Assembly (NCBI GenBank): GCA_018606805.1
Contig: JAGYWI010000016.1
Location: 1-64,000, forward strand
Source of the DNA: Candidatus Magnetomicrobium cryptolimnococcus
GTDB lineage: Bacteria > Nitrospirota > Thermodesulfovibrionia > Thermodesulfovibrionales > Magnetobacteriaceae
Direction: 5' to 3'
Length of the DNA: 64,000 nucleotides
How positions within the stretch are numbered: the first letter of the stretch is position 1; the number at the start of each line of letters is the position of its first letter. The notes below the pieces were generated by a model that saw nothing but the letters and a program-made list of their open reading frames with translations, did no database searches and was not told where the DNA came from. A program made the position numbers and the translations under genes. This document shows positions 25,210 through 34,461 of the stretch, piece by piece.

Positions 25210-27846
25210 ATGTTTAACAAAAATGGCCTAATCATATCAAACCAAGAGGGGTTTTTGAAAAATGAGAGCCGGTGTCTTTGGCAAAAAGGGTATCGGTTTA
25301 TTTATAAAACGCATAAGGATGTTATCAATGATAATGATATGGATGAGGCGTTTGGTATTATAATTTTTGACTGCACTGACTTAGTTGATAAGTCAGCACT
25401 TGATGATTTAAAAGACTATAAGGCAAAATTTCCCGAAACATTGATTATATTGTTTGTTGGTAGCCTTGAGTTTGAAAAACACATTTGTAACGGGTATGCA
25501 AACAGCGTAGATTTGGTTTTTAAAGGGGTATTTAACTGTGAATATTTGCAGGAGTACTTAGAGAAGTCTGAGCTTATAGGGCAGCTTAAAGAACAAATAG
25601 AAAAGGATAGGGGGATTTTTAGAAGTATACTTGATAAGTTTTCCATACCGGTTACATTAATTGATCACGCCTACAGGGTGTTGTACGTAAATGATGCTCA
25701 AAGAAGGCTTACTCAAGATGTGTGTTACGGAGAGCGGTGTTTTATAAGTATGGCTGCTGGGTTATCCAGAGGAATGACGCCCTGTGCACCGTGTGCTATA
25801 ACCAATACGTTTCTTACCGGTGAAAATGAAACAATAACTAGGTGGGGTACTAAAAAGGATGGCACACCGTGGCATTCGTTACAGCGCTCGGCTGCTATTG
25901 AGATAGATGGAAGGGTTGTGGCTGCTATTAAGACGGTTGAGGACCGCTCGGATATACTTAAGCGTTTTGAGGCGGAAAAAACGCCTATGGTACGCCTTAA
26001 GAGGCGTATTGATGAGATATTTAAGTATATGATACAGTTGGGATTTGAGGCGGGAATTTTTTATGAAATAAAAACTGTTCCAGAAGGGGGTTTTATTTTT
26101 GAACCTATTATGTGGCGCAGTTTTGGCTGTCTTGATAAACATATAAAAGGTGTAGAAGTCTCTATAATTGTACGTTACGATGATATGGCTATGGAGAGGA
26201 TTTTTTCTTATAGACGATTAAGTGGCTCTAAAGATAAACTTATTTACGGCATTGTGCCCGGTGGAGAGTCATTTTATTTTGGTACCAATAGTGTACTTTG
26301 CAGAGACAGTCTATGTTTTGTTGAAGTGCCACTTTTGTTGAAGGAGCGTGTTGTTGGAATTTTAGTTTTTGCAAAAAAAATTAGGCTAAATGACTTAAGT
26401 ATTGCTACAAGCAACGATTTTACTTGTTCATTTGATAGTATAAATGAAAACGTGCTTGATGAGCATATGCCGTTTTTGGTTAATTATCTATCCTATCTGC
26501 AAACGGTGTGGATTGGCATGCAGCAAAAGGCGACAACTATAGAAGATAGATATTTGCTTGCCTTAACAGAGGAGCTTGCATCATTAAGTGCTGAGGATGG
26601 ATTTTACGAGCTTTTCTTAAAAAAGGTTGTTGAGTTTCTTGGTTTTGTTGAAGGACTTATTATGAGTTATGATGAGTCAAGAGGGGTGCTTTTTAAAAGG
26701 GCGTGGACAGGACCGCATACGGCATTTTGGAGTGATTTTACGGCTGAGGATTGTTTGTTTCCGTGCTGTCTTACATCAAGGAAAAGGAAGCGTACACTCT
26801 TACAAGATTATCAAAATAGTGAGCTAAAGGCACAGGTAAAACAGTTTATGGATACCGACGTGGGTATGACCTTTAAGTCCATTGAGCAGATGAAAGGCTG
26901 GCTTGATGAGATTGGCTCGTGGGTGTGTTTTCCTATGATTGTACCGGTTGAAACAGGGCGCACATTCCTTGGCACCGTTAGTTTTCAATCAACGGAGCGG
27001 TTTTTTTTCACAGAGGAGCGGATTGCCTTTATCGAAAGGGCTATAAGTATTGCTTGTTTAGTGCTTACAAGGCTTCAAGCAGAGGAGGCTACTAAGATGG
27101 CTGCTGCTGCTAATGCACAACTGCAAATAGCCTTGCGTACTGTTCATAATCTACGTACGCCAAGCACTGCTGCAAGAAACTATTTGGAAGTCCTTGCTGA
27201 CTGGATAGAAGGAAGGCGTACGTTTAACGCTGAACCCCTATCCGATAGGAATGAGGCCTCTCAAATATTAGATAAAGCCCTTACGCAGTTGCAGCGGATT
27301 GAACGCCTTGCATCAGACATACAGACACTGCTGAAACCCCTTAAACTTAGAAGCAGCCGTACAAATCTAATAAGTCTGATTCGTGATACGGTGGATACCC
27401 TAATTAAACCCATGGTTGTCCCTATTGAGGTTGCTTATGCCTTTGATGATGAACATATATACATAAATGCCGATGTGGATAGTATTAAAGAAGTGTTTGA
27501 ACAATTTGTAGAAAACGCTAATCGCGCTATGGAAAGGGCTAAAGAGCGCAAGCTTAAAATTACTGTGCAGTATGCAAACTATATGACTTTGTCTGCCATA
27601 GAGGTGCCTTTAAATTTAAATAGAAAATACGTTATAGTGTATTTTTCAGATACAGGTGTTGGTATGCCGCAAGAAATACAAGGACGAATATTTGACCCGT
27701 GGGTGAGTGCTTCACCAAGTTCCACGGGACTAGGCCTTGCCATAACAAAAAAGATTATAGAAGAACATGAAGGTAAAATTTGGCTTGATAAGTCTGATGA
27801 AGAGGGAACGTCTTTTGGATTGGTACTACTGGATGCGGAGGGGTAG
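25210..27846 (+). CDS. Cytoplasmic PAS/GAF sensor histidine kinase with degenerate receiver
   Basis: An 878-residue soluble kinase. Residues 1-115 look like a degenerate receiver (FGIIIFDCTD). A PAS domain (about 135-245) carries an unusual cysteine group, VCYGERCF and MTPCAPCA. Two GAF-like regions follow (about 265-435 and 455-620). The kinase core has H646 in VHNLRTP, N box EQFVENANRAM and G boxes DTGVGMP and STGLGLAI. The Cys-rich PAS may bind a metal centre or sense redox. The gene is followed directly by an HD-GYP regulator, its likely partner. Confidence 0.88.
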   Translation: MFNKNGLIISNQEGFLKNESRCLWQKGYRFIYKTHKDVINDNDMDEAFGIIIFDCTDLVDKSALDDLKDYKAKFPETLIILFVGSLEFEKHICNGYANSVDLVFKGVFNCEYLQEYLEKSELIGQLKEQIEKDRGIFRSILDKFSIPVTLIDHAYRVLYVNDAQRRLTQDVCYGERCFISMAAGLSRGMTPCAPCAITNTFLTGENETITRWGTKKDGTPWHSLQRSAAIEIDGRVVAAIKTVEDRSDILKRFEAEKTPMVRLKRRIDEIFKYMIQLGFEAGIFYEIKTVPEGGFIFEPIMWRSFGCLDKHIKGVEVSIIVRYDDMAMERIFSYRRLSGSKDKLIYGIVPGGESFYFGTNSVLCRDSLCFVEVPLLLKERVVGILVFAKKIRLNDLSIATSNDFTCSFDSINENVLDEHMPFLVNYLSYLQTVWIGMQQKATTIEDRYLLALTEELASLSAEDGFYELFLKKVVEFLGFVEGLIMSYDESRGVLFKRAWTGPHTAFWSDFTAEDCLFPCCLTSRKRKRTLLQDYQNSELKAQVKQFMDTDVGMTFKSIEQMKGWLDEIGSWVCFPMIVPVETGRTFLGTVSFQSTERFFFTEERIAFIERAISIACLVLTRLQAEEATKMAAAANAQLQIALRTVHNLRTPSTAARNYLEVLADWIEGRRTFNAEPLSDRNEASQILDKALTQLQRIERLASDIQTLLKPLKLRSSRTNLISLIRDTVDTLIKPMVVPIEVAYAFDDEHIYINADVDSIKEVFEQFVENANRAMERAKERKLKITVQYANYMTLSAIEVPLNLNRKYVIVYFSDTGVGMPQEIQGRIFDPWVSASPSSTGLGLAITKKIIEEHEGKIWLDKSDEEGTSFGLVLLDAEG

Positions 27847-27878
27847 CCCTGCGAGGTTAATCGAAATATGGAGGTCTT

Positions 27879-29543
27879 TTGGAAAAACCGAAACTTTTGT
27901 TAGTTGATGATGATGAGGCTCTGTTGGATTCCTTTGCTCTTAAATTGTCCTTTGACTATGATGTTACGAAGGCGCTTTCGCCGGAGGTGGCTATGGAGGA
28001 ACTTTTAAAAGGACAGAGTGTCTTTGATGCCTGTGTGGTGGATATGTGGATGCACGATGACCCACAGGCAGGGCTTAAATTGATAGAAAGGATAAAAACC
28101 GAAATCCCACTTTCACCGGAGTGTGTGGTGCTTACTGCTTATGGTAAAATAGAAAACGCCTCTGAATGTATGGAAAAAGGGGCATTTGGATATGTGGAAA
28201 AGGGTAGGGCGCAGACAAATAGACTCTTAATTAAGACAATAGAAAAGGCCGTTAGGCATTCGATGTTTAACCGTGAGAGACAGTCAAAGGCGATATTGTC
28301 GGCAATGAGCGATACGCTTATTCGCGTTATAGAAAATCGTGATCCATTTAGCCACCGTCATTCAACACGTATTACTAAATGGGCATCACTTGTTGGTCAG
28401 CATATGGGGTTTAGTAGACAAAAACTTGTTGATTTAGAAATTGCTGCAAGGCTTCACGATATTGGCCTTGCCTTAATACCAGACTATATAGCGACAAAGC
28501 CCGGTATTAGGACACAATATGAGATAAAAATCTTTCAAACTCACCCGCAAAAGGGCTACGAACTTGTTAAGGACATGCCTAACGTTAGCTCCGATATATT
28601 GGATGCCATACTGTATCATCATGAAAGATATGATGGTAGCGGCTTTCCAGAGGGGCTTAAAGGAGATGAGATTCCAACCCTTGCCATGATAGTGCGTATA
28701 GCCTGTGATTTTGACAATGCCTTTAGTCCTGTTGATAATCGTGCCTTGAGAGAGCCCGGACGGGCTGCTGATTTTATTGGACAATTATCAGAGGAAGGCA
28801 AACTAGCCCCAGATATTGTCCAGCATTTTCTTGAGCTATACAATAAGGGGGAGCTTACAAGTGTTGATCCGCTGCGGCATTCCGATGAGCTCTTTAAATT
28901 AGCAAAACAAGAAGCTCAAGCGCATAAATACATAGAGGCGAAGGTGCACTGTGATAGCGCCCTTACGGAGGTTCTTCGTGAAAATGAGTTCTTTGCTGCT
29001 GCTCTTTGTGTTGCAATTGGGGACCTTTTTATGGAACACAAGCAGTACAAAGACGGCTCTGATTATTATAAAAAATCAGTAAGGCTTAGGCCGGGTTATG
29101 CCGAAGGCTTTTATAAAAGGGGAACAGCCTTTGAAAAACAGGAGATGTGGGAGCGCGCCGATTGGAACTATGCCTTAGCGTCAACGCTCGTGCCTGCATT
29201 TGTAGAAGCGCTGCTTGCAAGAGCGAGAGTCCTAAGTAAAGGTGGGTTTTTTGATGAGGCTATGAAAACCTTTGAAAAGGTGCAGGGGATGCAACATGAT
29301 AACCCATTATGTTATCTTGGTAAGGGTAGAGTTTGTCAGCAGAAGGCTTATAGATATAAAGAGGATGGACTTATAGATGAGGCTAAAAAGCACTGGATGA
29401 ATGCTAAAAATCACTACGAAAAGGCAAGTGAATTACTTGAAAAGGCAAACACCTCTGAGGGCAGTTTTGTTTTAGGTCAGCCTTTATTAAAAAGTGAGAT
29501 AGAAGAGGCTCTTGATTCACTTTCAATGGAGCCAATAGAATAA
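27879..29543 (+). CDS. Response regulator with HD-GYP phosphodiesterase and TPR tail
   Basis: A 554-residue protein. The receiver (1-125) has LLVDDDE and the phospho-acceptor D55 (VVDMWMHDD). The HD-GYP domain (about 150-310) has RLHDIGL (H193-D194) and HHERYDGSGFP (247-257), residues used to hydrolyse cyclic di-GMP. The C-terminal part (about 335-520) holds TPR repeats. The start is TTG at 27879 with GGAGGT just upstream. A kinase-regulated change in cyclic di-GMP is the likely output, with TPRs binding a partner. GSGFP replaces the usual GYP-region GKGYP. Confidence 0.9.
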   Translation: MEKPKLLLVDDDEALLDSFALKLSFDYDVTKALSPEVAMEELLKGQSVFDACVVDMWMHDDPQAGLKLIERIKTEIPLSPECVVLTAYGKIENASECMEKGAFGYVEKGRAQTNRLLIKTIEKAVRHSMFNRERQSKAILSAMSDTLIRVIENRDPFSHRHSTRITKWASLVGQHMGFSRQKLVDLEIAARLHDIGLALIPDYIATKPGIRTQYEIKIFQTHPQKGYELVKDMPNVSSDILDAILYHHERYDGSGFPEGLKGDEIPTLAMIVRIACDFDNAFSPVDNRALREPGRAADFIGQLSEEGKLAPDIVQHFLELYNKGELTSVDPLRHSDELFKLAKQEAQAHKYIEAKVHCDSALTEVLRENEFFAAALCVAIGDLFMEHKQYKDGSDYYKKSVRLRPGYAEGFYKRGTAFEKQEMWERADWNYALASTLVPAFVEALLARARVLSKGGFFDEAMKTFEKVQGMQHDNPLCYLGKGRVCQQKAYRYKEDGLIDEAKKHWMNAKNHYEKASELLEKANTSEGSFVLGQPLLKSEIEEALDSLSMEPIE

Positions 29544-29599
29544 CAAAAACAAGTTAGGTTTGTAAACCAAAAAGGTTGTGGAGATTAGCTTGCGAGTTA

Positions 29600-29688
29600 G
29601 AAGTTTTAGGAAGTGCGTAGGCGCACTCCCGTAAGGGGTGTGGGAGTGCGCCTGCGCACCTTTTCTCGAAAAGGGTTTTCCCCCACGC
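29600..29688. repeat. GC-rich hairpin repeat, copy 3
   Basis: Full copy in the orientation of copy 1: AAGTTTTAGGAAGTGCGTAG at the left, a hairpin arm GTGCGTAGGCGCAC, a second arm GTGCGCCTGCGCAC, and AAGGGTTTTCCCCC at the right. The hydrophobic N-terminal extension of the next frame comes from this repeat and the T-rich tract after it. Confidence 0.85.
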
Positions 29689-29754
29689 CTCTATATTTTT
29701 TTCTTTTTTCTTTATTTTTTTCTTTTTCTTTCCTTTACAAAAAGGAGGTGGGTT

Positions 29755-30909
29755 TTGGATAGAGTAATACGGGCTGCTAGTCTACTTAGAAGTAAGGGTG
29801 TTGTTGCTAGACTTAAAGAAGCCGAAGAGGACATCAATAAGTACCTTAAGCCTTGTATTGAGAACATGCTTTTGGATGATTTTTTAATGGTCTTAAGGCG
29901 GTGGAACTCGTATACACCAGCGCTTAGGACAACGGATGAAAATAGTTTAGGTGGTGGATATTTTATTTCTTGGCATGGAAAGGGGATTATTATAGACCCG
30001 GGGTTTGATTTTATAAGGAATTTTCATAATGAAGGTTTAAGTATTGGGTGTATTCATGCAATTATAATGACTCACTCGCACCTTGATCATATATCTGATT
30101 TTGAGCCTTTACTTACGTTACTTTATGAATATAACGAGCAAAGGAGAAAGGACATTGAAGCTGGCAAGCTTTCGTCAAAGCCAAAGTATATCCATATATA
30201 TGCAAGTCCGGGAACACTTAGAAAGTGTAGCGGGTGGCTTGACTATTCGCATACAGCTAGAAAGGGTGAGACTATGATAAGCCGTATCTATGCAATGGAC
30301 CCTTTTTCAGTACAGATGCCTATAAATATACCGCAGACGGATATTTTCATAAAGCCTACGTATGCTGAACATAATGAGCTGATAGCTAGTGGTTACAGTA
30401 CGGGGGTTTTGGTTGATTTATATGACGGGGATAAAAGGGAGGTTTCCATAGGGTTTACTGGCGATTCAGCATGGACCGAGGAGGTTAGTGTACAGTATGA
30501 TGATAGTGACATTTTAGTGATGCACATAGGCACGGTAACGCAGAGGGAGCTTATAACGCTTGAACCTTATAAAAAGCACCTTGGGGCTATTGGATGCCTT
30601 AATTTTTTAAAAAATGAGTCCGACAAGAGAAAAATGAATATCTTTAGTGAGTTTGGTGAGGAGTTTAGAGAGACAAGACGTGAGATTATGGCTACCATTA
30701 AGAGTGTTTCTAAAAGGCCACAGGCCTGTATTGTGGCGGATGTGGGTACTAAAATCAGCCTACCTGATGTTAAGCTGCGTTGTGAGTTTACTAATTGCAA
30801 GGCAGAGGCAATGCCGGATGACTATTATGAGTACTACGGGATTGTTAAGCACTACTGTAGCGCTCATGTTCAATATAAAACTAAGTGGGCTTTTTTTGAT
30901 GATATTTGA
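29755..30909 (+). CDS. MBL-fold metallo-hydrolase
   Basis: About 384 residues. The zinc motif THSHLDHIS gives HxHxDH, and later parts include FTGDSAW for the third histidine/aspartate region. A C-terminal Cys/His cluster (CEFTNC ... HYCSAH) could bind a further zinc. The chosen start is TTG at 29755 behind a perfect AAGGAGGTG; the longer frame from 29638 only reads a repeat. It lies between two signalling genes on the same strand. Substrate unknown. Confidence 0.82.
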   Translation: MDRVIRAASLLRSKGVVARLKEAEEDINKYLKPCIENMLLDDFLMVLRRWNSYTPALRTTDENSLGGGYFISWHGKGIIIDPGFDFIRNFHNEGLSIGCIHAIIMTHSHLDHISDFEPLLTLLYEYNEQRRKDIEAGKLSSKPKYIHIYASPGTLRKCSGWLDYSHTARKGETMISRIYAMDPFSVQMPINIPQTDIFIKPTYAEHNELIASGYSTGVLVDLYDGDKREVSIGFTGDSAWTEEVSVQYDDSDILVMHIGTVTQRELITLEPYKKHLGAIGCLNFLKNESDKRKMNIFSEFGEEFRETRREIMATIKSVSKRPQACIVADVGTKISLPDVKLRCEFTNCKAEAMPDDYYEYYGIVKHYCSAHVQYKTKWAFFDDI

Positions 30910-30946
30910 TAACATATAAATAATAGTGAGGTAGGAGAGATTTTAG

Positions 30947-33082
30947 ATGGCAGCTAAGAATATATTAATAATAGATGATGATAAAGAAAATTATGCCATG
31001 ATGAAAGAGGTGCTTGAAGGTGGTGGTTATGTTGTTCATGTTGCTTCAAATAGGATACAAGCTACGAGTGAGGCACTTGCTTTAAATCCGGCTTTGATTT
31101 TTGTTAAGGCTATGCTTATTGATGCTAGTGGTTATGAGTTTATTCGGGATTTGCGTTCTAATGAATCGTTACGGGATGTACCGATAGTGTTACTAACCGA
31201 AATAGAGCAAAAACACGATTATCGTTCTATGACTACGTATAAAATCACGGAGACGTTGAAGCTTCCAGTTGATGCTAATATGTTGTTGTCAAAGGCAAAG
31301 CGTTATGCTGGGTTTAGTTTTCCAAATAGAAATGCTGAGTCGGCGGCAGCGGGTAAAAGTAGTGTTAGTTACAGGGGGTTTAGTATAACTGCTGATGAGT
31401 CTGATGAGACGGGGGTTGATGGTGAAGCGGCTAGTAAGCAGGCAGGGGTTACTGGTAGGGTTGCTGCTGCTGGGCGGGGAGTAAGGACGTCGCTGTCTGG
31501 TAATGTAGTAGATAATGGGCAGCAAAAGAAGGTTAACGGTGGGGCTGCTGTGGATACAAAGTCTAAAGGTCAGGGGTTGTATAAGTTTGAGATAACTGAA
31601 TCGGCAGCGGCTGAAGATACTGCTAAATTGGCAAGTGGGGAGGCTATTCAGAATGCTGCTGGTGTAGGCAGTAGTAGTGATATTAAAGAAGGTGGTGCAG
31701 AAAATAATACTGATAATAATTATAGGCAGCGCAGGGGGGAGCGATCTTTTTTGAACCTTGAACCTTTTGTTGATGATGGAAATAACGCAGACGGGAGGGA
31801 GGATTTAACCAAGATAGAGCCCGACGAGGAGGAGTTCCTTGGAGAAGTAAGGGAGCACGAAACCAGTTGGAAGAAGACTCTTTTGATGCCTTTAATTTTA
31901 CTTGTTATAGTAATGGGAGGTGCTTATTATATATTTTTCTTTAACTCTGAAGAAGACAAGGGAATAGGCCTTAATAAGAAGATAGGTATTTTAAAGGACA
32001 CAAAAAAATACGATGAGGGATTTGTAACTAAAAAAGATAGTACAAATATTTTAGTTGAGGAGAAAAAGGATGTTCCTGCTACTATAGATAACCATGAAAA
32101 ACCTAAAACTGAAGTTAAAAATATTCTATCAGTAGGCAATGAGAGCTCAGAGCTTAAAAAAGATGATACGCCAGCACAGAAAGAAACTCCAACGGCTTCT
32201 TTGCCAAAGGAAGAAAAAGGGGGTTCGGAGGTAAAGACGCTGATACCTTCAAAAGAAAAAGCAGATGCTGCTTTAGGGGAAGACGCTACTGGCAATTTGG
32301 GTCAAGATGACACAAACGGTTTATCTGGATTAGATGAGAGCAGTAGTGATATCTTTGATGATACAGAAGGTAGTAAGGACAAAGCTGTAACAGTCCCCTT
32401 AGAGGAAAAAAAATCTACTGATATAGCTGCAAAACATGAAAAACCGAAGGATTCGGTAGTGAAGCCTGATAGTAGTAGTGGTGTAAGCACTAAAAAAGAA
32501 GCAGTTTCTGCAAAAGTTACAGAGGAAAAGACGCCAGCTGTGAGTAGTGAACGGGCTTTGGAACCAACTAATGATAAAAAAGAAGCCTTAAAGACCGTTG
32601 CAAAAACTACAGCTACAGATAAGAAAGAAGATAGCAAGGCTGTTAAAGAGCCTGTTGCCAATAAAACATTGTTAAAGCCGGAAAAAGCTACGGTTAAAAA
32701 AGAATCTGCTAAAAAAGCTGAGGTAGTTGCCAGTATTCAAAGGAGCAAGTCTATTGCAAGTAAACCGAAGTCTGCTGCAAAGATAACAAAAAAGGCAGCA
32801 CCGGTGTTTGATGAGCCTATTGATGCTGATGAAAAAAGTAGCTCCACCACTGGTTCTTATGCCTTGCAGATAGGCGCTTTTAAGGATTACGAAAACGCTC
32901 AAAAGGCAGCTAATATTTATAAGGCACAAGGTTATTCTACTTTTATAGAGTCTGTTAAGCTATCTAAGGGGGAGTTCCAGCGTGTGTACGTCGGTAAATA
33001 TAGCTCACGAAATGAGGCCATTTCGGCTAAAAAGAAAATAAAGGGTTCAAACAGTGTTGAGCCTATAATGAGGAAGTTTTAA
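30947..33082 (+). CDS. Pseudo-receiver / transmembrane / SPOR-domain fusion
   Basis: A 711-residue membrane protein. Residues 1-120 are a receiver fold (ILIIDDDKE, then LLTE), but the phospho-acceptor aspartate position is Lys54 (IFVKAML), so it cannot be phosphorylated normally. A single helix at about 309-330 (LLMPLILLVIVMGGAYYIFF) crosses the membrane. About 300 residues of Lys/Glu/Thr/Ser-rich low-complexity linker follow, then a SPOR domain at 636-711 (YALQIGAFKDYENAQKAANI). SPOR domains bind denuded peptidoglycan at septa. Receiver inside and SPOR outside would tie a cytoplasmic signal to the cell wall. Shine-Dalgarno AGGAGA. Confidence 0.87.
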   Translation: MAAKNILIIDDDKENYAMMKEVLEGGGYVVHVASNRIQATSEALALNPALIFVKAMLIDASGYEFIRDLRSNESLRDVPIVLLTEIEQKHDYRSMTTYKITETLKLPVDANMLLSKAKRYAGFSFPNRNAESAAAGKSSVSYRGFSITADESDETGVDGEAASKQAGVTGRVAAAGRGVRTSLSGNVVDNGQQKKVNGGAAVDTKSKGQGLYKFEITESAAAEDTAKLASGEAIQNAAGVGSSSDIKEGGAENNTDNNYRQRRGERSFLNLEPFVDDGNNADGREDLTKIEPDEEEFLGEVREHETSWKKTLLMPLILLVIVMGGAYYIFFFNSEEDKGIGLNKKIGILKDTKKYDEGFVTKKDSTNILVEEKKDVPATIDNHEKPKTEVKNILSVGNESSELKKDDTPAQKETPTASLPKEEKGGSEVKTLIPSKEKADAALGEDATGNLGQDDTNGLSGLDESSSDIFDDTEGSKDKAVTVPLEEKKSTDIAAKHEKPKDSVVKPDSSSGVSTKKEAVSAKVTEEKTPAVSSERALEPTNDKKEALKTVAKTTATDKKEDSKAVKEPVANKTLLKPEKATVKKESAKKAEVVASIQRSKSIASKPKSAAKITKKAAPVFDEPIDADEKSSSTTGSYALQIGAFKDYENAQKAANIYKAQGYSTFIESVKLSKGEFQRVYVGKYSSRNEAISAKKKIKGSNSVEPIMRKF

Positions 33083-33106
33083 GCTAAACATTATAAAAAG
33101 GAAGCT

Positions 33107-34456
33107 ATGGACAACAATATAACACAAGAAAAAGGATTGCTGCCACTAAGAGAGCTTTCAAGTCAAGATATTTGTCTTCATCCGCTAAGCAAACGCTTCA
33201 CTATTCAAGTTCAAAGGATGATAAGCAGAAATGAAACCATTTTTCCAAACATATATGGTCTTGAACACCCAAAACGAAGACTTATCGAAATACTCATGGC
33301 AGGGCACGGTGTGCTTTTAAAAGGCGACTTTGGCGTTGGTAAAACACACATGGCAAATGCCATTTTTTCCATTATTAAGCAATATTATATAGAAACGCCG
33401 GTGTACACTAATATTGGCTGTCCTGTAAGAGAAAACGCCTATTACCTGTATCGCTATCTTATAGAAAATGACAAAGACGCCATAAACCATATATGTCCGG
33501 TTTGTAAGCATAAATATATATCTACACAAGTAGACGTTAACTCACTTATGGTTGAAAGGGTATACTTATATGAAGGAGGCGGTTTTGCTCGTATACAAGG
33601 AAATGAAGACATAGAGCCTGAGCGGATACTGGGCATGTACCACTTAACGAGATACGCTGAAATAGGCGACCCATTTGACCCGCGGGTACTTGAGCCGGGT
33701 AAAATTGCTCAAGGCTCAGCAGGTGTGCTCTTTGTTGATGAACTAGGCCTTTTAAATAAGGAAGCGCAGTATGCCTTTATTCAAAGCCTTCAGGAAAAAC
33801 ACTTTACACCAACTAATAGCAGAATGACCTTTCCGATAGACTTTCTATTTGTATCTACGACAAACACCATAAATGAATTTCAAATCCATAAGGCTGTTCA
33901 AAATCGTCTTGTGGGCTTGCGCATAGACCGGGTAATATACCATGAAGAGGTGCAAATAGCTAAAGATAAGCTAAAAACAACAGGTTTTGACGTTACTTTT
34001 CCAAACCTGTTACTTGAGTATATTGTTGAAACTATTAGAAAACTTAATAACTCAACCGTTTACCTTGGCGTGCGTTCATCAATAAGGGCTGCTCAATTGG
34101 CAGCGGCAAGCGCTGTCTTAGAAGTCCGCTCGGTAGTTGATTACTGCGATGTGCGTGAAGGTTTATATGCAGAGGTACTTGGCCAGACAGATGATGATAA
34201 CTATGAGGAGTGTCTTGAGATGCTTTCAAAGGATTTTATAAACATATCGGATTTTTTGACGACTAAGCTGCCAGATATTGAAAACGCAGGTATGATAGCA
34301 TCATCCTATGTTGACATAGATAGCGCCATTGCAGATATGGATAGCACTATTATTGAAAACATTTTTAAAGACTTAGCACAAGAAGAAAAAACTATGCAAA
34401 TGCTAAAACTATACTTGGAGGCATATATAACAGGTTGTAATCAAAAAAACCACTGA
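33107..34456 (+). CDS. MoxR/Mg-chelatase-type AAA+ ATPase
   Basis: A 449-residue AAA+ ATPase. Walker A GDFGVGKT is at 73-80, Walker B VLFVDELGLL at about 206-215, and the sensor-like STTNTINEF follows. An insertion with NIGCPVRE and HICPVCKHKY (about 104-145) may bind zinc. The next gene, six bases downstream, encodes a VWA protein. AAA plus VWA pairs of this type act as cofactor-insertion or protein-remodelling machines, as in magnesium chelatase I/D and MoxR/VWA systems. The client is unknown. Confidence 0.88.
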   Translation: MDNNITQEKGLLPLRELSSQDICLHPLSKRFTIQVQRMISRNETIFPNIYGLEHPKRRLIEILMAGHGVLLKGDFGVGKTHMANAIFSIIKQYYIETPVYTNIGCPVRENAYYLYRYLIENDKDAINHICPVCKHKYISTQVDVNSLMVERVYLYEGGGFARIQGNEDIEPERILGMYHLTRYAEIGDPFDPRVLEPGKIAQGSAGVLFVDELGLLNKEAQYAFIQSLQEKHFTPTNSRMTFPIDFLFVSTTNTINEFQIHKAVQNRLVGLRIDRVIYHEEVQIAKDKLKTTGFDVTFPNLLLEYIVETIRKLNNSTVYLGVRSSIRAAQLAAASAVLEVRSVVDYCDVREGLYAEVLGQTDDDNYEECLEMLSKDFINISDFLTTKLPDIENAGMIASSYVDIDSAIADMDSTIIENIFKDLAQEEKTMQMLKLYLEAYITGCNQKNH

Positions 34457-34461
34457 TAATT

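Noticed and set aside
29638-29754. Hydrophobic N-terminal extension of the MBL hydrolase (possible signal peptide)
   Set aside because: It derives from repeat copy 3 and a T-rich tract; a perfect Shine-Dalgarno lies just before the TTG at 29755.
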